Source: Pedobacter polaris (lineage in GTDB: Bacteria > Bacteroidota > Bacteroidia > Sphingobacteriales > Sphingobacteriaceae). Taken from it: a DNA stretch of 64,000 bases. Positions 16,606-24,350 of this stretch are shown piece after piece. The stretch lies in assembly GCF_005116505.1 (NCBI RefSeq), contig NZ_SWBR01000002.1, positions 248,314-312,313 on the forward strand, given 5' to 3'. The notes below the pieces were generated by a model. It was not told the origin of the DNA and did not search any database. It worked only from the letters and a program-made list of their open reading frames with translations. Both the position numbers and the translations under genes were made by a program. How positions within the stretch are numbered: position 1 is the first letter of the stretch; the number at the start of each line of letters is the position of its first letter.

Positions 16606-17438
16606 ATTCTTTTTGGCAAGAAGATGTTTTTTTAACTGTACAGGGATTTCAACATCAGGTGCAGCTACTTGATGTAAATCCTTATTTTATTATAGATACG
16701 CAAAAAGATTTCCTCATACACTTAGTTCCATTAAATAATCATTTTACGCCTAAAGACTTAATTCAATTACAAGTCAGTTTTCAACAAGAAAACAAACAGT
16801 TAATTCACCTATGGGAAGATGTATGGCATAGTAAAAGAGAACAAGTTTTAAGTAGATTTTACTCCTTTTTTGGTCTTAACAAAGGTTTTCATGGCCGTAA
16901 AGCTGGTATTGTTGAGCTTGATATTCAACAAACATCCCAGTTTTTAAATACTTACCATTTACAGGGTTATGTAAAATCAAAATATAGCTTCGGACTAGTA
17001 AACAATAGTGAAATTATTGCGGTAGCAAGTTTTAGTGCGACTAGAATTATGAAAAGCAAAAACGCAAACTATAAGTCAGCAGAGTTGGTTCGGTTTGCGT
17101 CAAAAGATGGAGTTACAATAGTGGGCGGTTTAAGTAAACTCATTAAACACTTTCTAAAACAATTTGAGCTAAATGACTTGATGACTTACGCAGACAGAGA
17201 CTGGTCATTAGGAAAGGGTTATGAAAAATTAAATTTTCAATTATCGGAAAAGACCGAACCCTTGGATTTATATGTTAACACAGACACATTAATTAGATAC
17301 ACTCCTCATCGTATTCCTAAAAACCTATTATTAGCATTTAAAGCCCAAAATATTTTAAATTTGCCTGATTTTCTAGCAGCAAACGGTTTCATAAAACTAT
17401 TTAATACTGGTAACTTAAAATATCACCTTTACCTATAA
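16596..17438 (+). CDS. Mom-like GNAT-fold protein related to phage homing-endonuclease C-terminal domains
   Basis: 280 residues from a GTG inside the DUF1801 gene (10-base overlap); no early in-frame ATG offers an alternative. The segment HSKREQVLSRFYSFFG, then GRKAGIVELD, then LNTYHLQGYVKSKYSFGL and VGGLSKLIKHF...ADRDWSLGKGYEKLNF follows the order seen in the C-terminal part of phage VSR-like homing endonucleases and in Mom-type acyltransferases. The endonuclease half looks reduced (residues 1-90 show no clear catalytic set). I infer nucleic-acid or small-molecule acyl transfer, but the assignment rests on motif order only. It lies directly before miaA and dam. Confidence 0.6.
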   Translation: MGLNSFWQEDVFLTVQGFQHQVQLLDVNPYFIIDTQKDFLIHLVPLNNHFTPKDLIQLQVSFQQENKQLIHLWEDVWHSKREQVLSRFYSFFGLNKGFHGRKAGIVELDIQQTSQFLNTYHLQGYVKSKYSFGLVNNSEIIAVASFSATRIMKSKNANYKSAELVRFASKDGVTIVGGLSKLIKHFLKQFELNDLMTYADRDWSLGKGYEKLNFQLSEKTEPLDLYVNTDTLIRYTPHRIPKNLLLAFKAQNILNLPDFLAANGFIKLFNTGNLKYHLYL

Positions 17439-17440
17439 AT

Positions 17441-18379
17441 ATGTTTCCAAATCCATTATTGATTATTTTAGGACCCACTGCATCTGGTAAAACTAAGCTT
17501 GCAGTAAGCTTGGCTGATGAATTTAATGGAGAAATAATCAGTGCAGACAGTAGACAGATTTTTAAAGGTATGGATATTGGTACCGGAAAGGATTTAGCAG
17601 AATACCATATCAATGGCAAACAAATTCCATATCATCTCATAAATATTAGATCAGCAGGGGATAAATACAATGTGAATTTATTTAAGGAAGACTTTTATCA
17701 TTCATTTCAAGATATTAATCAGAGAAATAGATTGCCTATTCTTTGTGGCGGAACTGGGATGTATATTCATAGTGTTTTGCAAAATTATGAGTTAACTGCA
17801 GTTCCTAGAGATGAAAGTTTAAGAGCGAAATATGAAGGGTTTTCCAGAGAGCAGTTACAAGATACGCTCAATTCTTATCCAAAAAAATTAAGAGAACAAG
17901 CTGATTCTTCCTCATCTAAAAGATTAATTAGAGCAATTGAAATTGCTGAATATCTTCAATATAATGATGTTAAAAAAAAAGAAAGGCCGATTATTAATCC
18001 TATTGTTATTGGCTTGCAGAGCGATTTAACTACTAGAAGGGATAGAATTTTGGCAAGATTAGACTTAAGGTTAAAGAATGGTCTAATTGAAGAAGTTGAA
18101 AGTTTATTAGCTAATGGAGTTAGTTTAGAAATATTAACCTTTTATGGATTAGAATATAAATTTGTTGCTTCATACTTAGTTGGTGATATAGATTTTGTCT
18201 CTTTAAAGGAGAGATTGGGTATTGCCATTTGTCAATTTGCAAAAAGGCAGATGACTTTTTTTAGGAAAATGGAAAAAGATGGTGTCCAAATTAACTGGCT
18301 TAATGCCGATGACCAATTTAGTATGTTAAAATCTAAGGCAATTCAATTAATCAATTCTAAATTTGATAATGAAAAATAA
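17441..18379 (+). CDS. miaA: tRNA dimethylallyltransferase
   Basis: 312 residues, the standard length. The P-loop GPTASGKT (about 8-15), the SADSRQIFKGMDIGTGK block (about 34-50), GGTGMYI (about 104-110) and RLIRAIEI are all present. MiaA places a dimethylallyl group on N6 of A37 in tRNAs that read UNN codons. It begins two bases after the GNAT-like gene and shares 11 bases with the dam-like gene, so all are probably one transcript. Confidence 0.95.
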   Translation: MFPNPLLIILGPTASGKTKLAVSLADEFNGEIISADSRQIFKGMDIGTGKDLAEYHINGKQIPYHLINIRSAGDKYNVNLFKEDFYHSFQDINQRNRLPILCGGTGMYIHSVLQNYELTAVPRDESLRAKYEGFSREQLQDTLNSYPKKLREQADSSSSKRLIRAIEIAEYLQYNDVKKKERPIINPIVIGLQSDLTTRRDRILARLDLRLKNGLIEEVESLLANGVSLEILTFYGLEYKFVASYLVGDIDFVSLKERLGIAICQFAKRQMTFFRKMEKDGVQINWLNADDQFSMLKSKAIQLINSKFDNEK

Positions 18380-19496
18380 GTTAAGGCCAATTATTAAATG
18401 GACAGGGGGGAAGTATGATGAATTTGCCTTATTTGCCAATCACATTCCAACATTTACACGCTATATTGAACCTTTTTTTGGTGGCGGAGGAGTATTTTTT
18501 GCATTACAACCAAAGGTGAAATCTTTTATAAATGATAAAAGCACAGACTTAGTTAACTTTTACCAACAGCTTGGTAACAACGACTTTAAATCTGAAATCT
18601 TAAAGTATGCGGATGCTTGGGACGAACTAGGAAAGATCCATAATTTACTGTGGGAAAGTTGTTCAGAAAGCTATTCAAACTATATCAATAAAGAAACTGA
18701 AATAAGCCAATTAAATGATATTATCACTGAAAAATTAACTAAGGCTTTAAAATCAGATTTATTAATTAATGATGAGGCGTTTATAATTGATAGAGCTCTT
18801 TTTAAAAAGATGTTATTATCTAGTATTGCTGATAAAGCAAGAAGAATTAAAAGAATTTGTGAGAAAGAGCAAAGAGTTTTTAATTATGAGGAATTAAGAA
18901 ATCATTTTGAAACTGGGATTAGGAGTGGTGCTTATTTGTTTTTTAGAACTTTACTTAATAAAGAATATCATAAAACATTGCTATTAACACCTGCTAAAAC
19001 TGCAGCTAATTGGTACTTTGTAAGAGAGTTTTGCTACGGATCTATGTTTAGATTTAATGCTAGAGGTGAATTTAATATCCCATATGGTGGTATTGCATAC
19101 AATAAAAAGAAATTCCGCCAGAAAGCAGAAAAAATATTTGACAAGTCAATTACTGAGCTTTTTAATAATACTGAAGTATTCAATTTGGATTTTGAAGCGT
19201 TTTTGAATAAAATCAGTTTGGAAGAAAGTGATTTTATTTTTTTAGATCCTCCTTATGATAGTGAGTTTTCAGAATATGATCAGAGCGCTTTTACTCAAGA
19301 TGATCAACAACGTTTAGCCACTTTCCTTATTCAAGCCAAATCAAAATGGATGGTTGTGATAAAGGAAACAGGTTTTATTAAAGAAATTTATACGCATCCA
19401 TTAGTTAAAATTACAACTTTCGATAAAAACTATGTTTACAATGTTCGGGGCAGGAATAACAGAGCTGTAAGACATTTGATTATCACCAACTATTAA
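18369..19496 (+). CDS. Orphan D12-class DNA adenine methylase with an internal insertion
   Basis: 375 residues from the ATG at 18369 (a TTG six bases upstream is rejected). Motif I-type KWTGGK (10-15), the SAM loop EPFFGGGG (34-41) and the catalytic DPPY (293-296) are intact, so it should methylate N6 of adenine in a short DNA site. It is about 100 residues longer than Dam of E. coli because of an alpha-helical insertion at about 75-185 that replaces part of the target-recognition region. No restriction endonuclease is adjacent. It overlaps miaA by 11 bases. Confidence 0.85.
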   Translation: MKNKLRPIIKWTGGKYDEFALFANHIPTFTRYIEPFFGGGGVFFALQPKVKSFINDKSTDLVNFYQQLGNNDFKSEILKYADAWDELGKIHNLLWESCSESYSNYINKETEISQLNDIITEKLTKALKSDLLINDEAFIIDRALFKKMLLSSIADKARRIKRICEKEQRVFNYEELRNHFETGIRSGAYLFFRTLLNKEYHKTLLLTPAKTAANWYFVREFCYGSMFRFNARGEFNIPYGGIAYNKKKFRQKAEKIFDKSITELFNNTEVFNLDFEAFLNKISLEESDFIFLDPPYDSEFSEYDQSAFTQDDQQRLATFLIQAKSKWMVVIKETGFIKEIYTHPLVKITTFDKNYVYNVRGRNNRAVRHLIITNY

Positions 19497-19520
19497 ATAA
19501 TAGATAGTATGAAAATGAAA

Positions 19521-19550
19521 AATCCAGACTGTACCACTACAGTCTGGATT
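19521..19550 (-). terminator. 13-base perfect hairpin between convergent genes
   Basis: AATCCAGACTGTA and TACAGTCTGGATT flank a four-base loop. Leftward transcripts run into TTTTTCATTTT, so it mainly ends the SH3b/BON operon; rightward it can also slow the dam transcript. Confidence 0.85.
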
Positions 19551-19564
19551 AATAAACTCAGTTT

Positions 19565-19987
19565 TTATGCTTCTGGAGATAGATATTGAGCATAACAATA
19601 GCCCTCCTCGTTATCTTTTGTTCTTACAAGCCACCATTGTTCATTACTTCTATTTACCAGAGTAATAACTTCTCCATGCGCAGCTTTTCCAACAATGGGT
19701 TGGTCTGTTCCTGGTCCTTTTCTAATATTTAGGTTACTATTTTCAGTTACTACTTTTACTTTGGTAACACTTGCATCAATAGAAACATTAACATTTAGAA
19801 TTAAGTCTCCAGAACTAAAATTTGGATCAATGCTATTATAAATATCCCACAATTGGTCTTTAATCGCACCACTTGGAGCTGTTCCGTCAATATATAATAT
19901 ACCATCTTGCTCTCTCACAATTAAATCTGAAATGCCAGCAGCACTTGCAGCATCAGTTAGTTGTTTATATTTATCTTGTAAAGCCAT
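19565..19987 (-). CDS. BON-like and SH3b domain protein
   Basis: 140 residues with no signal peptide. The first ~70 residues have the BON-like pattern VREQDGILYIDGTA...LWDIYNSI, as in LysM/BON proteins. Residues ~75-137 form a bacterial SH3 domain with the hallmark LNIRKGPGTDQPIVG and a C-terminal WWLVRT...GYCYAQYL. SH3b domains usually bind peptidoglycan or envelope partners, so a cytosolic location would be odd. It is nine bases downstream of the BON lipoprotein and probably acts with it. Confidence 0.8.
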   Translation of the reverse strand: MALQDKYKQLTDAASAAGISDLIVREQDGILYIDGTAPSGAIKDQLWDIYNSIDPNFSSGDLILNVNVSIDASVTKVKVVTENSNLNIRKGPGTDQPIVGKAAHGEVITLVNRSNEQWWLVRTKDNEEGYCYAQYLSPEA

Positions 19988-19995
19988 GCTTTTTA

Positions 19996-20466
19996 TTAGT
20001 TTGTAGTTAATTGATTATTAATTTTCTTTGGTTTTAGTGCGCTTATGGCCATCATTAATTTAGGCAAGGCTTCTTTTTTAATTTTCCCAGTTAAAGAAAT
20101 AATCCCGTCTTTAACATTTGCAACAACAGTTGGGTAATCTTTAACTGCATCATTTACAGCTTTTGTTAAAAGGTCATCAACGGCAACTAATACAGGAGTA
20201 GTAATGCTAAGATTGTTCACCACAGACTTAACTCCTTTCACAGCTTTCGTAGTAGTTTCTGCTAATCCTTTAGCATTGTCATCTTTTAACTGTCCAGTAA
20301 GTGTTACAATGCCATCTTTAACATCAACAGTTGTACCTGTTAAATTTGGTAAGGCAGAAATACTTTTTTCAACTGCAATTTTAATGTCAGCATCTTTTGG
20401 TTTACAGCCAATAAAAAATGTGGATGTAATTAGTGCCATTAAGGCTAGTGATTTGATAATTTTCAT
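19996..20466 (-). CDS. Tandem BON-domain lipoprotein
   Basis: 156 residues. A lipobox (FIG-C, Cys21) follows the signal peptide. Two BON domains are visible: one around 27-90 (VDVKDGIVTLTGQL) and one around 100-152 (ANVKDGIISLTGKI), each with the conserved G-x-hydrophobic-x-L-x-G hairpin. BON domains bind phospholipid or other envelope components and are often induced by osmotic stress. It is the first gene of a two-gene operon. Confidence 0.87.
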   Translation of the reverse strand: MKIIKSLALMALITSTFFIGCKPKDADIKIAVEKSISALPNLTGTTVDVKDGIVTLTGQLKDDNAKGLAETTTKAVKGVKSVVNNLSITTPVLVAVDDLLTKAVNDAVKDYPTVVANVKDGIISLTGKIKKEALPKLMMAISALKPKKINNQLTTN

Positions 20467-20837
20467 ATGTATAGATTATGTTTAAAATTGATTGAAAGTA
20501 AAAATTTTATAGACGCTATGCTATTAATTTTTGTAATAATTATCAACATAAACTATTAGTTAATAACGTTTTACATTTTTTAACTACTAAGAATAAAAAT
20601 TAATTATTTTGAATTTTGTTTTTGTTAAACGAAAAGTATTTAATTGCTTTTTTGCCCTAAACCAATAATTTCTATAGTTTAATATTCCCAATTGAGCTAA
20701 GAATTTAATGAGGTAAAATGTTAATATGTTATTAAGTATTTCGGTTTTCATTTGGGCTTGTGGCATACAATTTGTTTAATTTTAAGTATCTGAGTAATTA
20801 AGCTCGAATAAAAAACTTAACCAAAGTATTTAAAAAA
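20467..20837. other. Intergenic region between divergent envelope genes
   Basis: 371 bases of AT-rich DNA hold the promoters of the leftward BON operon and the rightward barrel gene. I find no exact TAnnTTTG box, no strong hairpin and no open frame beyond chance. Confidence 0.5.
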
Positions 20838-21332
20838 ATGAAAAACTCTACAAAATTTTTAGCTTCTGCAGTAGCTGTGGTAGCTTTGTTCTTTTCAGTT
20901 AATGCAAATGCACAATCCCCGAAATTTGGTATTGGCTTAAATGTAGGCGCAGGAACCTCTTCAGGTACTGGTTTAGCTATAGGTGGTGATTTACGTTATC
21001 AGTTTGACATTGATAAACAATTATCTGTACCAATTACTGCTGGTTATACAAATATTGCGATTAAAGATACAGACCTAAATTTTGGATTTATTCCAGTTAA
21101 AGCAGGTTTAAAGTATTTCTTTAATGATAGCGGTGCTGGTGCTTACGGTTTAGCAGAAGCTGGCGCAGCATTTTCAGCTGGCGATAATGCTGGAACTTCC
21201 TTTGTTTATTCTCCAGCGATAGGTTATTCTTGGAGTAACGGATTAGATTTGGCCGCTAAGTATGAAGGATATTCTAATAACGGTAGTGTGGGTTATGCTG
21301 GTATTCGTTTAGCATATGGTTTTAAACTATAA
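20838..21332 (+). CDS. Small outer-membrane beta-barrel protein (OmpA/OprF-like fold)
   Basis: 164 residues. The signal peptide ends near ANAQ (about 26). The remainder is eight or so beta strands rich in Gly and aromatic residues, from FGIGLNVGAGTSSG to AGIRLAYGFKL, the size and ending of an eight-strand barrel. It resembles the next gene in strand order, so the two look like paralogues. A strong terminator separates them. Confidence 0.82.
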   Translation: MKNSTKFLASAVAVVALFFSVNANAQSPKFGIGLNVGAGTSSGTGLAIGGDLRYQFDIDKQLSVPITAGYTNIAIKDTDLNFGFIPVKAGLKYFFNDSGAGAYGLAEAGAAFSAGDNAGTSFVYSPAIGYSWSNGLDLAAKYEGYSNNGSVGYAGIRLAYGFKL

Positions 21333-21346
21333 TTAAGCAAAAACTA

Positions 21347-21381
21347 TAAAAAAACCCTGGTCAATTTGGCCGGGGTTTTTT
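21347..21381 (+). terminator. Rho-independent terminator
   Basis: AAAACCCTGGTC and GGCCGGGGTTTT pair (with G-T wobbles) around AATTT and run into seven T residues. Confidence 0.9.
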
Positions 21382-21488
21382 TATGATTAATATTTTAATA
21401 AATAAAATTTGAAAAAAATGATCATTTAGAAAACTGAATTGATATTTTGCTCGTAAATAGGTTAATAAATTCAATTAAAATTAACACT

Positions 21489-22031
21489 ATGAAAATTACT
21501 ACTAAAATTCTTATGTCTGCTTTTCTAATCGCTGGAACATTAATTTCATCAGATTTAAAGGCTCAAACTATGCCCATGTCTTCTAACGGACTTGGCTTTA
21601 AAATCGGCATTGGAGCGGGTGCAGGTATTGTGAGAGATAGTTCTCCTTTTAGCTATGGCTTAGGTGCAGATGTACGTTTGCAATTAGATTTGGCTCCAGC
21701 AGTTGCACTTACTGCTTCTGGTGGATATACTCGTTTAATGGCAAAAGAAGCAAGTCCGTTTGCTGACTATGATTTTATTCCAGCTGTTGGCGGTGTAAAA
21801 GTATTTCCTATTAAAAGAATGTATATCACAGGTTTACTTGGCGCTGGTTTTGCAATTCAAGAGGGTTCTAAAACCTCATTCATTTTCGGTGGTGGTACTG
21901 GTTATGAATGGAATAATGGTTTGGAACTGAGTGTACGTTATGAAGGTTACCAACAAGACGGAACTTCAACAACGTATCAGCCTGTTAATGGACAATATGC
22001 ATTACGCTTAGGTTACAATTTCAAAATGTAA
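21489..22031 (+). CDS. Small outer-membrane beta-barrel protein, paralogue of the preceding gene
   Basis: The ATG at 21489 gives MKITTKILMSAFLIAGT, a proper signal peptide ending near LKAQ (about 25); the upstream ATG at 21447 gives no sensible leader. The 180-residue product shows the same strand order as its neighbour (GLGFKIGIGAGAG, LGADVRLQLD, FIPAVGGVKVFP, GYEWNNGLELSVRYEGYQQDG, LRLGYNFKM), so it is a diverged tandem copy. The function is unknown. Confidence 0.82.
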   Translation: MKITTKILMSAFLIAGTLISSDLKAQTMPMSSNGLGFKIGIGAGAGIVRDSSPFSYGLGADVRLQLDLAPAVALTASGGYTRLMAKEASPFADYDFIPAVGGVKVFPIKRMYITGLLGAGFAIQEGSKTSFIFGGGTGYEWNNGLELSVRYEGYQQDGTSTTYQPVNGQYALRLGYNFKM

Positions 22032-22048
22032 TTAAAAACTAATTATTG

Positions 22049-22077
22049 AAAGCTCCAATTGAAGAAATTGGGGCTTT
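22049..22077 (+). terminator. Rho-independent terminator
   Basis: AAAGCTCCAATT and AATTGGGGCTTTT pair around a short GAAG-type loop, just past the barrel gene. The following ~290 bases up to 22371 hold no recognisable element. Confidence 0.8.
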
Positions 22078-22371
22078 TGCTTTTTATGGAGGAATTTGAT
22101 TACGAATTCATTGCGTATTGATTTATCTTAATAATATACTAAATAGGATGAAAACTCTTTAACTTATTCGTCTTTAAATGGATATGTTGCTTTTCGATTA
22201 GCATATCACTTCTAATTATAATTAAAATCTAATTTTATTAAAAAACCATTAAAAATTTAGTAGGCTTTTTTGTTATTTTAAAATTATAAATGCTATTTTG
22301 AGCAAGAAACAAAATCTATGAACAATCTTAGTATTTTGTTATCAATACTACCTATTAAATTATTAAATAAA

Positions 22372-22905
22372 ATGAAAAACTATTTCGGAATTGCTGCCAT
22401 TATGATTTTAATGGCTTGTAATAATAACGCTAATAAATCTGCCGAAACTAAAGATACTGTAGCTAATAAAACTGATAAAGTTGCTATATCAAATGTTAGT
22501 TTTAAAGATGAAAAAGTACAAAATCTTTATCATTCTTACATTTCATTAAAAGATGCTTTAGTAGCATCGAAATTAGAGGATGCCAAAAAGGAAGCAACAA
22601 TTTTAGCTGATCAGTTAAAGACTTATAGTGGATGTGAAAACACCGCTTTAATTGCAAATAAGATTAAAAACGCTAAAGATATTGTAGAGCAACGTAAACA
22701 ATTTACTGCTTTAAGCTCTGATGTTATTGCTTTGTTTAAGCATACAGAACTTGCATCAGGTACAATATTTATTCAACATTGTCCAATGGCTAATGATGGA
22801 GATGGGGGAGATTGGTTAGCTTCTGAGAAAAAAATTCAAAATCCATATTACGGAAGCGAAATGATGGAATGCGGAGCTGTAATAGAAGAAATTAAAATTA
22901 AATAA
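22372..22905 (+). CDS. DUF3347 lipoprotein, possible metal binder
   Basis: The start at ATG 22372 gives MKNYFGIAAIMILMAC with a lipobox Cys16; an upstream ATG at 22318 lacks a leader. The 177-residue product has the DUF3347 hallmarks: an amphipathic helical bundle, then FIQHCPMANDGDGGDW and NPYYGSEMMECG near the end. The Cys, His and Met residues in these motifs suggest copper or another soft metal, as for related domains next to heavy-metal efflux genes, but no efflux gene is near here. Confidence 0.85.
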   Translation: MKNYFGIAAIMILMACNNNANKSAETKDTVANKTDKVAISNVSFKDEKVQNLYHSYISLKDALVASKLEDAKKEATILADQLKTYSGCENTALIANKIKNAKDIVEQRKQFTALSSDVIALFKHTELASGTIFIQHCPMANDGDGGDWLASEKKIQNPYYGSEMMECGAVIEEIKIK

Positions 22906-22972
22906 AATCCATTTTATTCAAAAATTAACAGCATTGTTAGGTTCAAACCCCCATTTTTAAAAACAGATTAAC

Positions 22973-22980
22973 TATTTTTG
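22973..22980 (+). promoter_or_regulatory. -7 box of the citrate synthase gene
   Basis: TATTTTTG matches TAnnTTTG exactly, 20 bases before the ATG at 23001, giving a leader of about 14 bases. No clear -33 element is visible. Confidence 0.45.
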
Positions 22981-23000
22981 TTATCTATAAACTATAATAT

Positions 23001-24287
23001 ATGTCAGCTATTGCAGAAATTAAGATAGACGGTAAAACCTATGAGTTTCCGGTTATTACGGGAACTGAAGGTGAGAAGGCCATCGATATTTCAAAACTAA
23101 GAGATTTAACAGGTCACATTACTTTAGATTTGGGTTATAAAAATACCGGATCTACTAAAAGCGCAATCACATTCCTTGATGGAGAACTTGGTGTTTTAAA
23201 ATACCGTGGTTATCCAATAGAACAGTTAGCAGAAAAATCTACATTTTTAGAAGTTGCATATTTATTAATTTATGGTTCACTACCAAAAAAATCAGAATTA
23301 GAAGATTTTCAAAGCAACATAAGCCGCCATACTTTAATTCATGAAGACATGAAAAAGTTTTTAGACGGTTATCCATCTAAATCTCACCCAATGGCGCAGG
23401 TTGCTTCTTTGGTATGCTCATTGTCTACATTCTATCCAGAATCGCTAAATGCAAATTCTTCTCAAGAAGAAATGAATTTAACGATGATTAAGCTGTTGGC
23501 TAAGTTTCCAACTATAGTATCATTTATTTATAAAAAGTCTTTAGGACACCCACTTATTTATCCTAAAAACAAATATGATTATGTAACCAATTTCATGAAC
23601 ATGATCTTTGGTCAACGTACAGAAGAGATTGAAATTGATCCTGTTGTAGTTAGTGCAATGAATACTTTACTTATTCTTCATGCAGATCATGAACAAAATT
23701 GTTCAGCTTCTACTGTAAGAATGGTTGGTTCTTCAGATTGTAATTTGTATGCTTCAGTTTCTGCTGGCATTTCAGCGCTTTGGGGCCCACTTCATGGTGG
23801 TGCTAATCAAGCTGTAATTGAGATGCTTGAATTAATTAAAGAAGATGGTGGCGATACCGAGAAATGGATTAATAAAGCCAAAGATAAAAACGATCCATTC
23901 CGTATGATGGGTTTTGGCCACCGTGTTTATAAAAACTTTGACCCAAGAGCTAAAATCATTAAAAAAGCATGTGATGATATTCTTGAAAAATTAGGTATTA
24001 ATGATCCAGTATTAGAAATAGCTAAGAAATTAGAGGAAGCTGCATTAAGTGATTCATATTTTATTGATCGTAAACTATATCCTAACGTTGATTTTTATTC
24101 AGGTATTATTTATAGAGCATTAGGTTTTCCAACAGATATGTTTACTGTTTTATTTGCTTTAGGCCGTTTACCAGGATGGATTGCACAATGGAAGGAAATG
24201 CATGAGAACAAAGAACCAATTGGTCGTCCGCGTCAAATTTATGTTGGCGATGTAGATATGGACTTTGTTGAAATAGAGAAAAGATAA
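23001..24287 (+). CDS. gltA: Citrate synthase
   Basis: 428 residues, the usual length of the hexameric bacterial type. It joins acetyl-CoA and oxaloacetate in the TCA cycle. Key motifs are LHADHEQNCSAST, the LHGGANQ histidine loop, GFGHRVYKNFDPRA and the C-terminal GRLPGWIAQW with R in PIGRPRQIY. The N-terminal beta domain (about 1-60) is typical of NADH-sensitive bacterial enzymes, but NADH regulation cannot be judged. The gene is monocistronic, with its own promoter and terminator. Confidence 0.96.
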   Translation: MSAIAEIKIDGKTYEFPVITGTEGEKAIDISKLRDLTGHITLDLGYKNTGSTKSAITFLDGELGVLKYRGYPIEQLAEKSTFLEVAYLLIYGSLPKKSELEDFQSNISRHTLIHEDMKKFLDGYPSKSHPMAQVASLVCSLSTFYPESLNANSSQEEMNLTMIKLLAKFPTIVSFIYKKSLGHPLIYPKNKYDYVTNFMNMIFGQRTEEIEIDPVVVSAMNTLLILHADHEQNCSASTVRMVGSSDCNLYASVSAGISALWGPLHGGANQAVIEMLELIKEDGGDTEKWINKAKDKNDPFRMMGFGHRVYKNFDPRAKIIKKACDDILEKLGINDPVLEIAKKLEEAALSDSYFIDRKLYPNVDFYSGIIYRALGFPTDMFTVLFALGRLPGWIAQWKEMHENKEPIGRPRQIYVGDVDMDFVEIEKR

Positions 24288-24301
24288 TTATATCAAATTA
24301 T

Positions 24302-24336
24302 AAAAAAAGCCAGTGCACCTCGCATTGGCTTTTTTT
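24302..24336 (+). terminator. Rho-independent terminator
   Basis: AAAAAGCCAGTGC and GCATTGGCTTTTTTT form a G-T-tolerant stem around ACCTC. The A tract on the left may let it also serve the converging DUF3667 gene. Confidence 0.9.
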
Positions 24337-24350
24337 ATGGTTGATTATTT

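Noticed and set aside
19996..20485. 93-codon plus-strand frame over the BON lipoprotein gene
   Set aside because: It is antisense to a lipoprotein with two clear BON domains and has no independent support.
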